Notes under the pieces: model-generated
What the model was told of the DNA's origin: nothing
Databases searched by the model: none
The model's input: the letters and a program-made list of their open reading frames with translations, nothing else
Shown: one piece after another, positions 45,226 to 57,553 of the stretch
Layout: each line of letters starts with the position of its first letter
Numbering within the stretch: the first letter of the stretch is position 1
Translations under genes and position numbers: made by a program
Assembly (NCBI RefSeq): GCF_007290395.2
Contig: NZ_CP041656.2
Span: 124,001 to 188,000 of the forward strand
Direction: 5' to 3'
DNA: 64,000 bases
DNA from: Bradyrhizobium cosmicum
Lineage (GTDB): Bacteria > Pseudomonadota > Alphaproteobacteria > Rhizobiales > Xanthobacteraceae

Positions 45226-45804
45226 TCACATCATGCGTTGGGAAATGTCGATCAGCTGCGCAACCAGTTCCTTCAACGCGGCGATATCGCCCTCGTTCTT
45301 CAACCTGTCCATATCGTCATAGGCCTGATCGGCAAAAGCGAGCGTGAACTGGCTGGGGATCACATTGGCGTGGCAGGAGGTCAGGATCAGGCGCAGCGCC
45401 TGGAGCGCGCGGGCGGCACCGAGCCGGCTCTGCGAGGCGCCGGCGAGCGCGAAGGCGCGGTTGCGGAAGACTTCGCCGCGCGTCTCGTGCGGATCCTGCA
45501 CGCGGCTGACCCAGTCGATCGCGTTCTTCAGCAGCGGCGGCACCGAGGCGTTGTATTCGGGCGAGACGAACAGCACGCCATGATGCGCGCCGATCATGCG
45601 CTTGAGATTGATCGCGTGCTTGGGCACGCCGGATTTGGCCTGGAGATCGCCGTCGTAGATCGGCAGCGGAAAATCGGCGAGCGAGATGCGGGTGACGTCG
45701 ATGCCGGCCCGGGCGAATTCATAGGCGGCAACCGCTGCCAGCTTCGCATTGTGCGAGCCGGTGCGCAGCGAGCCGGGAATGACCAGGATTTTGGGTGCGG
45801 ACAT
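45226..45804 (-). CDS. NADPH-dependent FMN reductase
   Basis: 192 residues with a flavodoxin-like fold: ILVIPGSLRTGSHNAKLA for FMN phosphate binding and HHGVLFVSPEYNASVPPLLK for the flavin-facing loop. It probably reduces quinones or FMN, or protects from oxidative stress. The start is the ATG at 45802-45804; the longer open frame is rejected. Followed 6 nt later by pyrF. Confidence 0.88.
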   Translation of the reverse strand: MSAPKILVIPGSLRTGSHNAKLAAVAAYEFARAGIDVTRISLADFPLPIYDGDLQAKSGVPKHAINLKRMIGAHHGVLFVSPEYNASVPPLLKNAIDWVSRVQDPHETRGEVFRNRAFALAGASQSRLGAARALQALRLILTSCHANVIPSQFTLAFADQAYDDMDRLKNEGDIAALKELVAQLIDISQRMM

Positions 45805-45861
45805 CCGCTTCCATGCGTTCGGCGAAACGAGCCCGCCGCGCAAGGGAGAATGCCGACGGAA

Positions 45862-46461
45862 TTAGTCCTTGCGATACACCCAGACGCGCGCCGGCGGAAG
45901 GTTCATCCAGATCCGTTCCGAGGCCTCTGTGGACACGCCGGGCAGCGATTTCGGGATCGGCGGCACCACCGCGTAGGTGAACTGCACGAAGGGCGCCCCG
46001 GGCGCGAGCGCGGTGAAAGCGTCGCGGATCAGCCGCAGCCGCGTCAGCATCGGCTTTGTGACGAGCGGGAGGCCCGAGACGACGGCGGAGGCCGGCGCAC
46101 CCAGGACGTTCCAGAGCGTGTCGCGCAGGCGATAGGCATCACCCTGCACCACCTTGGCCTGCGGATAGCGGTCGCGCAGCAGGGCGCAGAAGCCGGGATT
46201 GTATTCGACGAGGACAAGGCGCTTCTGGTCGACGCCGCGCTCGACCAGGGCCGAGGTGATGGCGCCGGTGCCGGGCCCGAGCTCGACCACAGGAGCGTCC
46301 GAATTGACGTCAACGTAATGAGCCATGGTCCGGGCGAGCAGCTTGCCCGATGGCATCACCGCGCCCATGTGGAGGGGCTTTTCGATCCACGACCTTAGGA
46401 AGCGCACCTCGTCATCGAGACGGGGCTTCTTCAACGCACGCGCGGACGATGGCAATGGCAT
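45862..46461 (-). CDS. pmtA: Phospholipid N-methyltransferase (phosphatidylethanolamine methyltransferase)
   Basis: 199 residues. SAM-dependent methyltransferase with motif I VVELGPGTGAITSAL and an N-terminal membrane-associating segment (FLRSWIEKPLHMGAVMPSG). The family converts phosphatidylethanolamine to phosphatidylcholine, and B. japonicum PmtA is 199 residues and lies near dnaKJ, as here; phosphatidylcholine is known to be important for its symbiosis. It is separated from dnaJ by 88 nt on the same strand. Confidence 0.88.
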   Translation of the reverse strand: MPLPSSARALKKPRLDDEVRFLRSWIEKPLHMGAVMPSGKLLARTMAHYVDVNSDAPVVELGPGTGAITSALVERGVDQKRLVLVEYNPGFCALLRDRYPQAKVVQGDAYRLRDTLWNVLGAPASAVVSGLPLVTKPMLTRLRLIRDAFTALAPGAPFVQFTYAVVPPIPKSLPGVSTEASERIWMNLPPARVWVYRKD

Positions 46462-46549
46462 GTCTGGACCGGACGGGACCGCAGGGACGCGGCGTGTCAG
46501 AAAATAGTCATAAACAGGTATAGGCCGAAGGCGATACGGTCAAGACGAG

Positions 46550-47677
46550 TCAGCTCGCCCGATTGCTGAAGAGATCCTTGACCTTGGCGAAGAAGCCGAC
46601 GGATTCGGGCTGGGTATTGCCGGAGGAGAGCTTTTCGAACTCGGCCAGCAATTCCTGCTGTTTCTTGGTGAGATTCTGCGGGGTCTCGACCGCGACCTGG
46701 ACGTACATGTCACCGGTCTGTCGCGAGCGGAGTACCGGCATGCCTTTTGATGCAATGCGGAATCGGCGCCCCGTCTGGGTTCCGGCCGGCACTTTCACCT
46801 TGGTCTTGCCTTTGTCGATGGTAGGCACCTCGAATTCGCCGCCGAGCGCGGCCGTCACCATCGAGATCGGCACACGGCAATGCAAATCCGCGCCGTCGCG
46901 CTGGAAGAGCTGGTGCTGGGCCAGCGACAGGAAGATGTAGAGATCGCCGGGCGGACCGCCACGGACTCCCGCCTCGCCCTCGCCGGCGAGCCTGATCCGC
47001 GTGCCGTCCTCGACGCCCTGTGGAATGTTCACCGACAGCGTCCGCTCGCGGGTGACCCGGCCCTGGCCCGAGCAGGACGGGCAAGCATCCTCGATCATCT
47101 GACCGCGGCCCTGGCAGCCGGGGCAGGTGCGTTCGAGCGTGAAGAAGCCTTGCGACTGCCGCACGCGGCCGGCGCCGCCGCAGGTCGAGCAGGTCTTCGG
47201 CTTGGTGCCGGCCTTGGCGCCGGTGCCCGAGCAGGGCTCGCAGGTGACCGAGACCGGGATCTCGATCTGTGCGGTCTTGCCGCCGAAAGCTTCCTCGAGC
47301 GTGATTTCCATGTTGTAGCGCAGATCGGCGCCGCGCTCGCGGCCGCCGCGGCCGCGCTGTCCGGCCATACCGAACAGATCTTCGAAAATGTCGGAGAAGG
47401 AAGACGCGAAACCGGCGCCGAAACCGGGACCGCCGCCGGGGCCGCCCTGCTCGAAGGCCGCGTGACCGAAACGGTCATAGGCGGCGCGCTTGTCCTTGTC
47501 TTTCAGGACCTCGTAGGCCTCGTTGATTTCCTTGAACTTGACCTCGCTGGTGTCGTCCCCGGGATTGCGGTCGGGGTGAAACTTCATCGCAAGCTTGCGG
47601 AAGGACGATTTCAGCGCGGAATCGTCGGCAGAGCGTTCGACTTCGAGGGTTTCGTAATAGCAGCGCTTGGTGGACAT
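46550..47677 (-). CDS. dnaJ: Chaperone protein DnaJ
   Basis: 375 residues. J domain with HPD (KFHPDRNPG, about residues 32-40), Gly/Phe-rich region ([13 protein letters not shown]), four zinc-binding CxxCxGxG repeats ([32 protein letters not shown]) and the C-terminal substrate-binding domains. It stimulates DnaK ATPase. It follows dnaK across a 275-nt spacer with a strong hairpin, so its expression may be partly separate. Confidence 0.97.
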   Translation of the reverse strand: MSTKRCYYETLEVERSADDSALKSSFRKLAMKFHPDRNPGDDTSEVKFKEINEAYEVLKDKDKRAAYDRFGHAAFEQGGPGGGPGFGAGFASSFSDIFEDLFGMAGQRGRGGRERGADLRYNMEITLEEAFGGKTAQIEIPVSVTCEPCSGTGAKAGTKPKTCSTCGGAGRVRQSQGFFTLERTCPGCQGRGQMIEDACPSCSGQGRVTRERTLSVNIPQGVEDGTRIRLAGEGEAGVRGGPPGDLYIFLSLAQHQLFQRDGADLHCRVPISMVTAALGGEFEVPTIDKGKTKVKVPAGTQTGRRFRIASKGMPVLRSRQTGDMYVQVAVETPQNLTKKQQELLAEFEKLSSGNTQPESVGFFAKVKDLFSNRAS

Positions 47678-47878
47678 GTCGGACCCGGTCTATCCAATCG
47701 CGATTCAAGTCGGAGCGAAACGGTGTCGCCGCGCGACGATACAGGCCGCCTTGATATAGGCGGCACTGCGCGTTGCGGCAGAGGGCTGCTTCGCGGCGTT
47801 GAGCATAACGGCTGGGAATTGATCGATCGTAACGGGGCCGATCGCGACAGAGCCTTGCCCCGTTGAGCCCGACACGAC

Positions 47879-47903
47879 GGCCTCCCCCGCGAGGGGGGAG
47901 GCC
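47879..47903 (-). terminator. Strong hairpin in the dnaK-dnaJ spacer
   Basis: Perfect 10-bp stem GGCCTCCCCC (47879-47888) with GGGGGAGGCC (47894-47903) and a 5-nt loop. No T-run follows in the dnaK direction, so attenuation, RNA processing or 3'-end stabilisation is more likely than classical termination. Confidence 0.45.
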
Positions 47904-47952
47904 GGTGAAGCGTGTTGGGTCCAAGCCGTCCGCATCATCACCCTCTTGGGGA

Positions 47953-49854
<1,902 letters not shown>

Positions 49855-49959
49855 GGTCCTGATATCCTTCTTTTTGCGGCAGGTTGGCTGGGCCCAGAAG
49901 GCACCCGAACCGCAACCCCCTAAGATCAAACATTCGCGATATTGCGATGGTTGACGCTC

Positions 49960-49987
49960 ATATAGGAGGGGGGGAGGGGCCCGCAAG
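49960..49987 (-). promoter_or_regulatory. Heat-shock promoter of dnaK
   Basis: On the minus strand CTTGCG (49987-49982) and CCTATAT (49966-49960) are separated by 15 nt, resembling alphaproteobacterial sigma-32 promoters. It gives an untranslated leader of about 95 nt. The rest of the 400-nt space to the divergent gene at 50253 holds no further gene I can see. Confidence 0.6.
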
Positions 49988-50252
49988 GACCGAACGCAAG
50001 TTTCGGCCGTGAAAACATTGGGTTTTGGAAGATCATATCCGGGCTCGACCGCACTTGCGGGTGAGGAATTATTAACAGGTCCGGGCGATCCGCCGGCCCG
50101 CGCCACCGTGATACGCCCCACCCTGTTACGGTCAAACCAAACCCGCTAAAAGGCGGACCGGCCGGACAGCCGCCATCCAGGCTGCTCCGCGCGACAATGC
50201 GGCCCGGTCGCCGACCATCGAACGGCCTCAATGTGAACCAATCAGAGTGCCC

Positions 50253-51194
50253 ATGAAGCTGATCCGCCCCCTCGCCGCGCTCGCCCTCCTCGCCGCCACG
50301 GCACTTCCGGCCTTCGCCGCCGACGCCGTTTTCCCGCCCGGCTTGCGCCTCGGCATGGTGCCGCTGGTCGGTCTCAACACGGCAAAGACCTTCCCGGGCT
50401 TCGAGAGCGAGGACGGCAACGTCAAGGTCCTGATCACCGAGCTGCCGCCGGCCGCCTATGGCGAGGTCGTCAGCGCCTTCAATTCCAATCCGGCCGGCGC
50501 CAATGGCGTCAAGCAGGACAAGGTCGAGACCCCCGCGGGCCTTGCCTATTTCACCACCGAAACCGGCAAGGCCGGCGACACCCCGGTGAAGCGCTATTCG
50601 ATGATCGTGCCGGGTGCCGGCTTCTCCGGCTATGTCGCGGTGCAGATCCCGGAGAATGCGACCAAGATCTACACCGACGAGGCGGTGCGGCAGATGTTTG
50701 CGAGCGTCACCACGCGCAAGCAGGTCTCGGCCGAAGAGCAGATCGGGCTGATGCCGTTCAAGATCACCGATCTCGCCGACTTCAAGGACATCCGCACGCT
50801 GGCGCCCGGCTCCAGCATCATCCTGGCCGACGGCAACGAGGCCACAGGCTACGAGTCGAGGCCGTTCATGATCCTCGGCCTGATCGGCGCCACCCCGCAG
50901 CAGGCCGATGACCGCGCCCGCTTCGCCCAAGAGGCCGCCCTGCAGATCCCCGGCGTGCGCGAGTCGCGCGTCACCATGTCCGAGCCGATCCGCATCAACG
51001 GCCAGCAGGGTTTCGAGACCCGGATCGACGGCATCAGCGGCAAGGACAAGACCCCGGTGACCGTGGTGCAGTGGATTCGCTTCTCGAGCGGCGGCGCCTC
51101 GCTGCGCATCATCGCCAGCGCCCCGCGCGACCAGTGGGCCGCCGCCTTCACCCGCTTCCGCGCCGTGCGCGACGGGATCCAGCCGAAGGGTTAG
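50253..51194 (+). CDS. Secreted protein of unknown function
   Basis: 313 residues, not recognised. A signal peptide (MKLIRPLAALALLAATALPAFA) precedes a mature part that seems to contain a repeated alpha/beta unit (GLRLGMVPLVGLNTAKTFPG, later PGSSIILADGNEATGYESRP). PsbP/DcrB-like folds have a comparable look, but I cannot confirm this. It is divergent from dnaK. A GTG at 50247 is an alternative start. Confidence 0.65.
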   Translation: MKLIRPLAALALLAATALPAFAADAVFPPGLRLGMVPLVGLNTAKTFPGFESEDGNVKVLITELPPAAYGEVVSAFNSNPAGANGVKQDKVETPAGLAYFTTETGKAGDTPVKRYSMIVPGAGFSGYVAVQIPENATKIYTDEAVRQMFASVTTRKQVSAEEQIGLMPFKITDLADFKDIRTLAPGSSIILADGNEATGYESRPFMILGLIGATPQQADDRARFAQEAALQIPGVRESRVTMSEPIRINGQQGFETRIDGISGKDKTPVTVVQWIRFSSGGASLRIIASAPRDQWAAAFTRFRAVRDGIQPKG

Positions 51195-51366
51195 CCCGAA
51201 CCGGCTGCGCAGCGGCCTCGATCGAGCCGGACGAGGCGTCCGCGCTGCTCGTCATCGACGCTCGAACCATGCAGGCCGAGCTGCGAAAGCTGGCCTCCAC
51301 CCTTCCGCGACGCGCGCAGAGCGCGCCTCGCGATGAGGCTCTAACTAAGCACGAAGTGAGGATCGA

Positions 51367-51984
51367 TCAGTTCGGCGCGCCGTTCGACTCGTTGCTGTTG
51401 GCCGCCGGCGCCGCCTTCGCACCGCCCTTGGCGACACCGACCAGAGCCGGACGCAGCACGCGTTCGCCGATGGTGTAGCCGGCCTGCATGACCTGCACGA
51501 CGGTGCCCGCGGGCACCGATGCATCCGGCACCTCGTACATCGCCTGATGGAAGTTCGGATCGAACTTCTGGCCCTGCGGATCGAGCTTCTTCACGCCGTG
51601 CTTTTCCAGCGCGCTGAGCAGCGAGCGCTCGGTGAGCTCGACGCCCTCGATCAGCGCGGTCAGGCCGGGATCGGCCGCCGCCCGCGCCTCGGCCGGAACG
51701 GCATCGAGCGCGCGCTGCAGATTGTCGGCGATGTCGAGTACGTCGCGGGCAAAGCCGGTGATGCCGTAAAGCTTGGAGTCGGCGACCTCCTTGGCGGTGC
51801 GCTTGCGCAGATTTTCCATCTCGGCCAGCGTCCGCAGCATACGGTCGCGCGCCTCGGCGGCCTCCTTCTGCAACAGCTCGACCGAACCGGGCTCGGGGTC
51901 GTCGGGCATGATGTAGGGCTTCGACACCACGGGCTCGCCGGTCGCAGCAGTCGTGTCTTCGGGTTGCCGGTCTCGATCGGTCAT
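51367..51984 (-). CDS. grpE: Nucleotide exchange factor GrpE
   Basis: 205 residues. A long coiled-coil N-terminus ([20 protein letters not shown]) is followed by the conserved beta domain ([20 protein letters not shown], then [19 protein letters not shown]). It releases ADP from DnaK. The start is the ATG at 51982-51984. It lies 97 nt downstream of hrcA on the same strand. Confidence 0.97.
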   Translation of the reverse strand: MTDRDRQPEDTTAATGEPVVSKPYIMPDDPEPGSVELLQKEAAEARDRMLRTLAEMENLRKRTAKEVADSKLYGITGFARDVLDIADNLQRALDAVPAEARAAADPGLTALIEGVELTERSLLSALEKHGVKKLDPQGQKFDPNFHQAMYEVPDASVPAGTVVQVMQAGYTIGERVLRPALVGVAKGGAKAAPAANSNESNGAPN

Positions 51985-52081
51985 CGGGTCTCTTTTCGAA
52001 TTCGTCGCAGGGGAGTTTTCTCGCCCGGATATCGTGCTTCGGGCGGGGAAAATCAAGCGCCCGTGATCGCGGGAACGCCGG

Positions 52082-53170
52082 TCAGCCCCCCAGAAGGCGG
52101 CTGACGATGCGGGCGGCATAGTCCACGGTCGGGATCACACGGGCATAATTCAGCCGTGTCGGCCCGATCACGCCCAAAACGCCGACGATGTGGCCGGCGG
52201 CATCCCGATAGGGCGAGATGATCGTGGAGGAGCCGGATAGCGAGAACAGCTTGTTCTCCGAGCCGATGAAGATGCGCACGCCCTCGGCGGTCTCGGCACG
52301 GCCGAGCAGATCGACCACGCCGCGCTTGGTCTCGAGGTCATCAAACAGCAGCCGGACCCTTTCGAGGTCCTCCAGAGCGTGCAAATCCTCTAGCAGATTG
52401 GCGTGGCCGCGCACGATCAGCTGACGATCCTCATTCTCGCCGCCGGACCAGCTGGCGATGCCGGCTGCGATCACTTTCTGGGTGAGCTGGTCGAGCTCGG
52501 CACGGGCTTCGCCCAAGGCGGTTTCGAGCTCGAGCCGCGCCTCGGCCAACGTCCGGCCGCGAATCCGCGCATTGAGGAAATTGCCGGCCTCCGTCAGCGC
52601 CGAGGATGGAACTCCGGGCGGCAGAGTCAAGACACGGTTTTCGACCTGGCCGTCCTCGCCGACCAGGATCACCAGCGCCTTCTCGGGTTCCAGCCGAACG
52701 AATTCGATATGCTTCAGCCGCGAATTGGATTTTGGCGTCAGCACCACGGCGGCGGCGCGGGTGAGGCCGGACAGCCGCGTCAGCGCCTCCGACAGCGCCG
52801 CCTCGACCGACTGGACGTGGCCCACCGACGTCAACTGGCTCTGGATCGACTGCCGCTCCGCCTCGTTGAGGTCACCGACCTGCATCAAGGCGTCGACGAA
52901 GAAGCGCAGGCCGAGTTCCGTCGGCAGACGGCCGGCGGAGGTGTGCGGCGCATAGATCAGGCCGAGCTGCTCCAGATCGGCCATGACGTTGCGCACCGAG
53001 GCCGGCGACAGCGGCATGGCGATCAGGCGGGAGATATTGCGCGAGCCCACCGGCTCGCCGGTCGCCAAATAACTTTCGACAATTTGACGAAAGATGTCGC
53101 GGGAACGCTCGTTGAGCTGGGCAAGGCCCGCGCGCGGCGCGATCAGATGGATCGGATCGTGATGGGCCAC
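52082..53170 (-). CDS. hrcA: Heat-inducible transcription repressor HrcA
   Basis: 362 residues from a GTG start at 53168-53170. A winged-helix N-terminus ([31 protein letters not shown]) is followed by the GAF-like and insertion domains of HrcA. It represses CIRCE-controlled genes such as groESL and depends on GroE for activity. I found no CIRCE element (TTAGCACTC-N9-GAGTGCTAA) in front of hrcA, grpE or dnaK here, so its targets are elsewhere. Confidence 0.96.
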   Translation of the reverse strand: MAHHDPIHLIAPRAGLAQLNERSRDIFRQIVESYLATGEPVGSRNISRLIAMPLSPASVRNVMADLEQLGLIYAPHTSAGRLPTELGLRFFVDALMQVGDLNEAERQSIQSQLTSVGHVQSVEAALSEALTRLSGLTRAAAVVLTPKSNSRLKHIEFVRLEPEKALVILVGEDGQVENRVLTLPPGVPSSALTEAGNFLNARIRGRTLAEARLELETALGEARAELDQLTQKVIAAGIASWSGGENEDRQLIVRGHANLLEDLHALEDLERVRLLFDDLETKRGVVDLLGRAETAEGVRIFIGSENKLFSLSGSSTIISPYRDAAGHIVGVLGVIGPTRLNYARVIPTVDYAARIVSRLLGG

Positions 53171-53344
53171 AAACGGTAACTCCTCTCAGACGCTTGTAAT
53201 TTGTCTATCCGCACCGCCCCTGACAAGCGTGGTCTTGCGGTTGTTTGACGGTTGCCTTCGGACCGAAAAGGCCTTGCCGCTCACCCTCACCCCACCTACA
53301 AGCACCGCGAACAGCCTATTCCCGTAAGTTTTGGAGGATTTCCC

Positions 53345-54058
53345 ATGCGGCCAAGCCGCCGTGCGCCCGACGAATTGCGCCCCGTAACGCTGGAGCGCGG
53401 CGTGGTCAAATATGCGGAAGGCTCCTGCCTGGTGAAATTCGGCGACACCCATGTGCTGGTCACCGCCACGCTTGAGGACCGCCTGCCGCCGTGGCTGAAG
53501 GGCCAGGGCCGCGGTTGGGTCACCGCCGAATACGGCATGCTGCCCCGCGCGACCTCGGAACGCACCCGCCGCGAAGCTGCCGCGGGCAAGCAGAGCGGCC
53601 GTACCGTCGAGATCCAGCGCCTGATCGGCCGCAGCTTGCGGACCATCGTCGATCTCGAAGCGCTCGGCGAGCGCCAGATCACGGTCGATTGCGACGTGCT
53701 CCAGGCCGACGGCGGCACACGCACCGCCTCGATCACCGGCGCCTGGGTCGCGCTGGCCGATTGCATCAGCTGGATGAAGGCGCGCAACATGATCAAGACC
53801 AACGTGATGCGCGACAATGTCGCCGCGATCTCCTGCGGCATCTACAACGGCACCCCTGTGCTCGATCTCGATTATGCCGAGGATTCGGCAGCCGAGACCG
53901 ACGCCAATTTCGTCATGACCGGCGACGGCCGCATCATCGAGGTGCAGGGCACCGCGGAACGCGAGCCGTTCACGCAGGACGAGTTCCTGGCGCTGATGGC
54001 GCTGGCACAGAAGGGCATCGCGCGGCTCGTGGACTTGCAGAAACTGGCCGTGGCGTAG
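53345..54058 (+). CDS. rph: Ribonuclease PH
   Basis: 237 residues; phosphorolytic 3' processing of tRNA. Begins [20 protein letters not shown], with the RNase PH signature [27 protein letters not shown] lies 6 nt before the ATG at 53345. Divergent from hrcA and followed by rdgB and hemW, a conserved alphaproteobacterial order. Confidence 0.97.
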   Translation: MRPSRRAPDELRPVTLERGVVKYAEGSCLVKFGDTHVLVTATLEDRLPPWLKGQGRGWVTAEYGMLPRATSERTRREAAAGKQSGRTVEIQRLIGRSLRTIVDLEALGERQITVDCDVLQADGGTRTASITGAWVALADCISWMKARNMIKTNVMRDNVAAISCGIYNGTPVLDLDYAEDSAAETDANFVMTGDGRIIEVQGTAEREPFTQDEFLALMALAQKGIARLVDLQKLAVA

Positions 54059-54069
54059 TCAATAGGCCC

Positions 54070-54705
54070 ATGCACCGCCGAATCACCGGAAAGCTCGTCA
54101 TCGCGACCCACAATCCCGGCAAGCTCGCCGAGATGAAGGAGTTGCTCGCGCCTTACGGCATCGAGGCGGTGTCGGCCGGTGAGCTCGGCCTGCCCGAGCC
54201 TGAAGAGACCGGCAACGATTTCCGCAGCAACGCCGCGATCAAGGCGATCGCCGCTGCGCAGGCAACCAAGCTTCCCGCATTCGCCGATGATTCCGGCATC
54301 GTGGTCGACGCGCTCGACGGCGCGCCCGGTATCTACAGCGCGCGCTGGGCCGGCCCAAGCAAGGACTTCGCTGCGGCGATGGCGCAGATCGAACGCCTGC
54401 TGCAGGAGCGCGGCGCGACCACATCGGACAAGCGCACCGCGCATTTCGTCTCCGCGCTCTGCGTCGCCTGGCCCGACGATCATCTCGAAGAGGTCGAGGC
54501 GCGCGCCGACGGCACGCTGGTCTGGCCGCCGCGCGGCACCGCCGGCTTCGGCTACGATCCGATGTTCCTGCCCGACGGTCATGACCGCACCTTCGGCGAG
54601 ATGACCAGCATCGAGAAGCACGGCCTGCCGCCACTCGGCCTCGGCCTGTCGCACCGCGCCCGCGCCTTCGTGAAACTGGCGGAGATCTGCCTTGAGCCGC
54701 GATAG
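54070..54705 (+). CDS. rdgB: Non-canonical purine NTP pyrophosphatase (RdgB/HAM1)
   Basis: 211 residues. Removes ITP/dITP and XTP. Substrate-binding segments [32 protein letters not shown] and [20 protein letters not shown] are intact. It starts 11 nt after rph, so cotranscription is likely; the hemW start overlaps its end by 14 nt. Confidence 0.96.
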   Translation: MHRRITGKLVIATHNPGKLAEMKELLAPYGIEAVSAGELGLPEPEETGNDFRSNAAIKAIAAAQATKLPAFADDSGIVVDALDGAPGIYSARWAGPSKDFAAAMAQIERLLQERGATTSDKRTAHFVSALCVAWPDDHLEEVEARADGTLVWPPRGTAGFGYDPMFLPDGHDRTFGEMTSIEKHGLPPLGLGLSHRARAFVKLAEICLEPR

Positions 54706-55921
54706 AGCGTTTTCGAGCGAAGTGGGTACCGGTTCGCGCCAGGAAAACGCGCCAAAAGAAAACGCGTCAAAACAAGAATCCGAAGCCTTCGGCGTTTACG
54801 TCCACTGGCCGTTCTGCCTGTCGAAGTGCCCCTATTGCGACTTCAACAGCCATGTCCGCCACGCCGCGATCGACGAAGCTCGCTTCGCTTCGGCTTTTGC
54901 GCGTGAGATCGAAACCACCGCGCAGCGCGCCCCCGGCCGCGAGGTCACCTCGATCTTCCTCGGCGGCGGCACGCCGTCGCTGATGCAGCCGGCAACCGTC
55001 GGCGCGGTGCTCGATGCCATCGGCAAGCACTGGCGCGTCGCCAGCGATGTCGAGGTCACGCTGGAGGCAAACCCCACCAGCGTCGAGGCCACCCGCTTCG
55101 CCGGCTATCGCGCCGCCGGCGTCAACCGCGTCTCGCTCGGCGTGCAGGCGCTCGACGATGCCTCGCTGAAAGCGCTGGGCCGCATGCACAGCGCGCGCGA
55201 GGCGCTCGATGCCGTTGCGATCGCACGCCGCTCGTTCGACCGCTATTCGTTCGACCTGATCTACGCCCGTCCCGACCAGACGCCGGCGATGTGGGCCGAT
55301 GAACTCAAGCTAGCGATCGACGAAGCGGCCGAGCACCTGTCGCTGTATCAACTGACGATCGAAGAGGGCACGCCGTTTTTCGGCCTGCACCAGGCCGGCA
55401 AGCTGAAGACACCAGACGAAGCGGTCGCGCGTGCGCTCTACGACGTGACGCAGGAGACCTGCGACAGGCTTGGCCTCCCCGCCTACGAGATTTCGAACCA
55501 CGCGCGGCGCGGCGCCGAATGCCGGCACAATCTGGTGTACTGGCGCGGTGAGGAATATGCCGGCATCGGTCCCGGCGCGCACGGCCGCCTCGACATCGAC
55601 GGCATCCGCCACGCCACCGCCACCGAGAAGCGGCCCGAAGCCTGGCTGATGCGGGTCGAGACCAATGGCCACGGCAACATCACCGACGATCTCCTCAACA
55701 GCGAAGAGCGCGCCGACGAATTCCTGCTGATGGGACTGCGTCTGGCCGAAGGCATCGATCCCGAGCGCTACAGAGCGCTCTCCGGCCGCCCGCTCGATCC
55801 CAAACGCATCGCGCTGCTGCGCGAAGAGGGCGCGATCGTCGTCGATGCGACGGGGCGATTGCGCGTGACAAGCAGCGGCTTCCCCGTGCTGGACGCGGTA
55901 GTCGCGGATCTCGCGGCGTAA
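54692..55921 (+). CDS. hemW: Heme chaperone HemW (radical SAM)
   Basis: 409 residues from a TTG start at 54692 with SD GGAG at 54681-54684 (7 nt). The radical-SAM cluster motif is [11 protein letters not shown], and the GGGTPSLMQ and HemN C-terminal domains follow. The family is now viewed as a heme chaperone, not an oxidase. About 30 residues precede the domain; residues 6-28 are encoded by a palindromic repeat (see 54707-54766), so the native start may be different. It overlaps rdgB. Confidence 0.93.
   Translation: MSRDRAFSSEVGTGSRQENAPKENASKQESEAFGVYVHWPFCLSKCPYCDFNSHVRHAAIDEARFASAFAREIETTAQRAPGREVTSIFLGGGTPSLMQPATVGAVLDAIGKHWRVASDVEVTLEANPTSVEATRFAGYRAAGVNRVSLGVQALDDASLKALGRMHSAREALDAVAIARRSFDRYSFDLIYARPDQTPAMWADELKLAIDEAAEHLSLYQLTIEEGTPFFGLHQAGKLKTPDEAVARALYDVTQETCDRLGLPAYEISNHARRGAECRHNLVYWRGEEYAGIGPGAHGRLDIDGIRHATATEKRPEAWLMRVETNGHGNITDDLLNSEERADEFLLMGLRLAEGIDPERYRALSGRPLDPKRIALLREEGAIVVDATGRLRVTSSGFPVLDAVVADLAA
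54707..54766. repeat. Palindromic repeat inside the 5' end of hemW
   Basis: GCGTTTTC (54707-54714) pairs with GAAAACGC (54743-54750), and a further GAAAACGCG follows at 54758-54766. The layout (GCGTTTTCGAGCGAAGTG, GGTTCGC) matches a repeat often found between genes in Bradyrhizobium; here it is translated as part of HemW. Confidence 0.7.
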
Positions 55922-55942
55922 GTCTCACCAAATAGGCGGTGC

Positions 55943-56062
55943 GCTCCCTCGCCCGCTTGCGGGAGAGGGTTGGGGAGAGGGTGTCTCCACAACGGGACAA
56001 TCCCCTAGAGGAGAGAACCCTCACCCGGCGCTATGCGCCGACCTCTCCCGCAAGCGGGAGAG
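55943..56062. repeat. Intergenic palindromic repeat, family G (second copy)
   Basis: CTCCCTCGCCCGCTTGCGGG and CCTCTCCCGCAAGCGGGAGA lie at the ends, with further short hairpins between. It fills the hemW to lipoprotein spacer, where the two genes converge. Confidence 0.65.
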
Positions 56063-56071
56063 GTGCACCGG

Positions 56072-57325
56072 CTACGCCCCAAAACTCTTCGGCGAACCCG
56101 CTACCGCCACACCACCGCCGGTCGTCACCTTCATCACCGCAAGGCCGCGTTCATTGCTGCCATCGGCGCGGAAGCGGAACAGGCCGTCGATGCCGGCGAA
56201 GCCGGAAGGGTTGGTCAGCACGTCCGGCGAAAAGCGTGTCGGCCCCTGCGTGCGCGCGAGCGCGGCGACGAGCGCGACCGCGTCATAGGCGAGCGTCGCG
56301 GTGCGGATCGGCTCGGCGCCGTATTTGGTGCGATAGCGGCCGGAGAAGGCACGAAAGCCGGCCGGATCTGGCGCGGCATAGAGACCGCCTTGCAGGCTCG
56401 CATTGGCGTAGACGCGCGGGCTGTCCCACAGGCCGGTGCCGAGCAGCTGGATGTTGCGCAAATTCGCGCCCGCGGCGGTCATCGCGTCGGCGACCGAGAC
56501 GACGGCATCGCCGTCATCGGCAATGAACAGCGCATCCGCGCCGCCGAGCTGCTGCGCCACGGTGCGTGCCGGCGTGGCGCGATCGGCGCCGTATTTCTCG
56601 AACGCGACGATGCGCCCGCCACGGCGCGGCACCGCCGCCTTCACCGCGGCCTCGACGACATTGCCATAGGCATTGTCAGGCACGAGCACGGCGACGGAGC
56701 GCTTTCCGATGCTGGCGGAATATTCGACGATGCGATTGACGTCGGACTCCGGCAGGAAGGACAGCAGATAGACGCCGCGGCCGGCGATGCTGGAGTCGGT
56801 CGAGAACGCGATCACGGAAATGTTCCGCGTGCGCGCGACCTGCGCGACCGCGGGCACCGACTGCGCGAACAGCGGTCCCAGGATGATCTCGGCGCCTTCG
56901 TCGACCGCCTGCTGTGCGCCTTGTTGCGCGCCTTGCGGGCTGCCGTTGTCGTCCTTGATCAGGAGCTGGATGTTCGGATTCTGGAACTCAGCGAGTGCCA
57001 TCTCGGCGGCGTTGCGCATCGACTGCGCGGCAAGGCCGGCGTTGCCGGCCGCCGAGAGCGGCAGGATCACTGCGACCTTGACCCCGCCGGTGCCGGCGGT
57101 CGTCCCCTGCTGCGGTGAGCCGGCCGGCTGGGCCGGCGGCGGGGAAGAGCTGCTGAACGGATTGGAGAACTGGCTGAGACTCTGCTGCACGCCGGCGCAG
57201 GCCGAAAGAAGGGGCGTGCCGAGCAGCAGGCCGAGCGCGCTCCGCCGGGTCGCTCCCGACAAGCGGGGCCCCTGAACGGGAGACTCCTCCGAAAAGGAAG
57301 ATCTGGGATCACGCGGGCCCGGCAT
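56072..57325 (-). CDS. Penicillin-binding protein activator-like lipoprotein
   Basis: 417 residues. A basic N-terminus and hydrophobic segment end in the lipobox LLSACAG (about residue 40). The rest is a periplasmic binding-protein-like domain (VKVAVILPLSAAGNAGLAAQ, LLIKDDNGSPQGAQQGAQQA, IILGPLFAQSVPAVAQVART), as in LpoA-type PBP activators. Such outer-membrane lipoproteins support peptidoglycan synthases; binding of an amino acid ligand is an alternative. The start is the ATG at 57323-57325. It is divergent from rsmI. Confidence 0.82.
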   Translation of the reverse strand: MPGPRDPRSSFSEESPVQGPRLSGATRRSALGLLLGTPLLSACAGVQQSLSQFSNPFSSSSPPPAQPAGSPQQGTTAGTGGVKVAVILPLSAAGNAGLAAQSMRNAAEMALAEFQNPNIQLLIKDDNGSPQGAQQGAQQAVDEGAEIILGPLFAQSVPAVAQVARTRNISVIAFSTDSSIAGRGVYLLSFLPESDVNRIVEYSASIGKRSVAVLVPDNAYGNVVEAAVKAAVPRRGGRIVAFEKYGADRATPARTVAQQLGGADALFIADDGDAVVSVADAMTAAGANLRNIQLLGTGLWDSPRVYANASLQGGLYAAPDPAGFRAFSGRYRTKYGAEPIRTATLAYDAVALVAALARTQGPTRFSPDVLTNPSGFAGIDGLFRFRADGSNERGLAVMKVTTGGGVAVAGSPKSFGA

Positions 57326-57553
57326 ATGGCAGCTTCTCTTCTGACCGGCCCTCGCCAGCCGGTCACACACTCTTTCCACGACACAAGCCGCGGATTCAGG
57401 CATATTGTCGGCAAATAGTTAACTAAAACAAAAGGATAATATCCGCTTAACGCGGCCACGCCCTCAAGTCCTGGCTAGCTGTCCACCGTCCGTCACCCAG
57501 CATCAAGGCGGCGTTTCCGCCGCGAATATGGCACTGACGGTTCATTCCCCCTC

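Noticed and set aside
44479..46398. A 639-codon plus-strand open frame across pyrF, the FMN reductase and pmtA
   Set aside because: It crosses three genes that are well supported in the opposite strand.
51195..51366. Small gene between the secreted protein and grpE
   Set aside because: The spacer has an open frame but no SD, and the residues look like high-GC noise.
53171..53344. CIRCE element in front of hrcA
   Set aside because: TTAGCACTC and GAGTGCTAA are absent; no close match exists in the hrcA, grpE or dnaK leaders.
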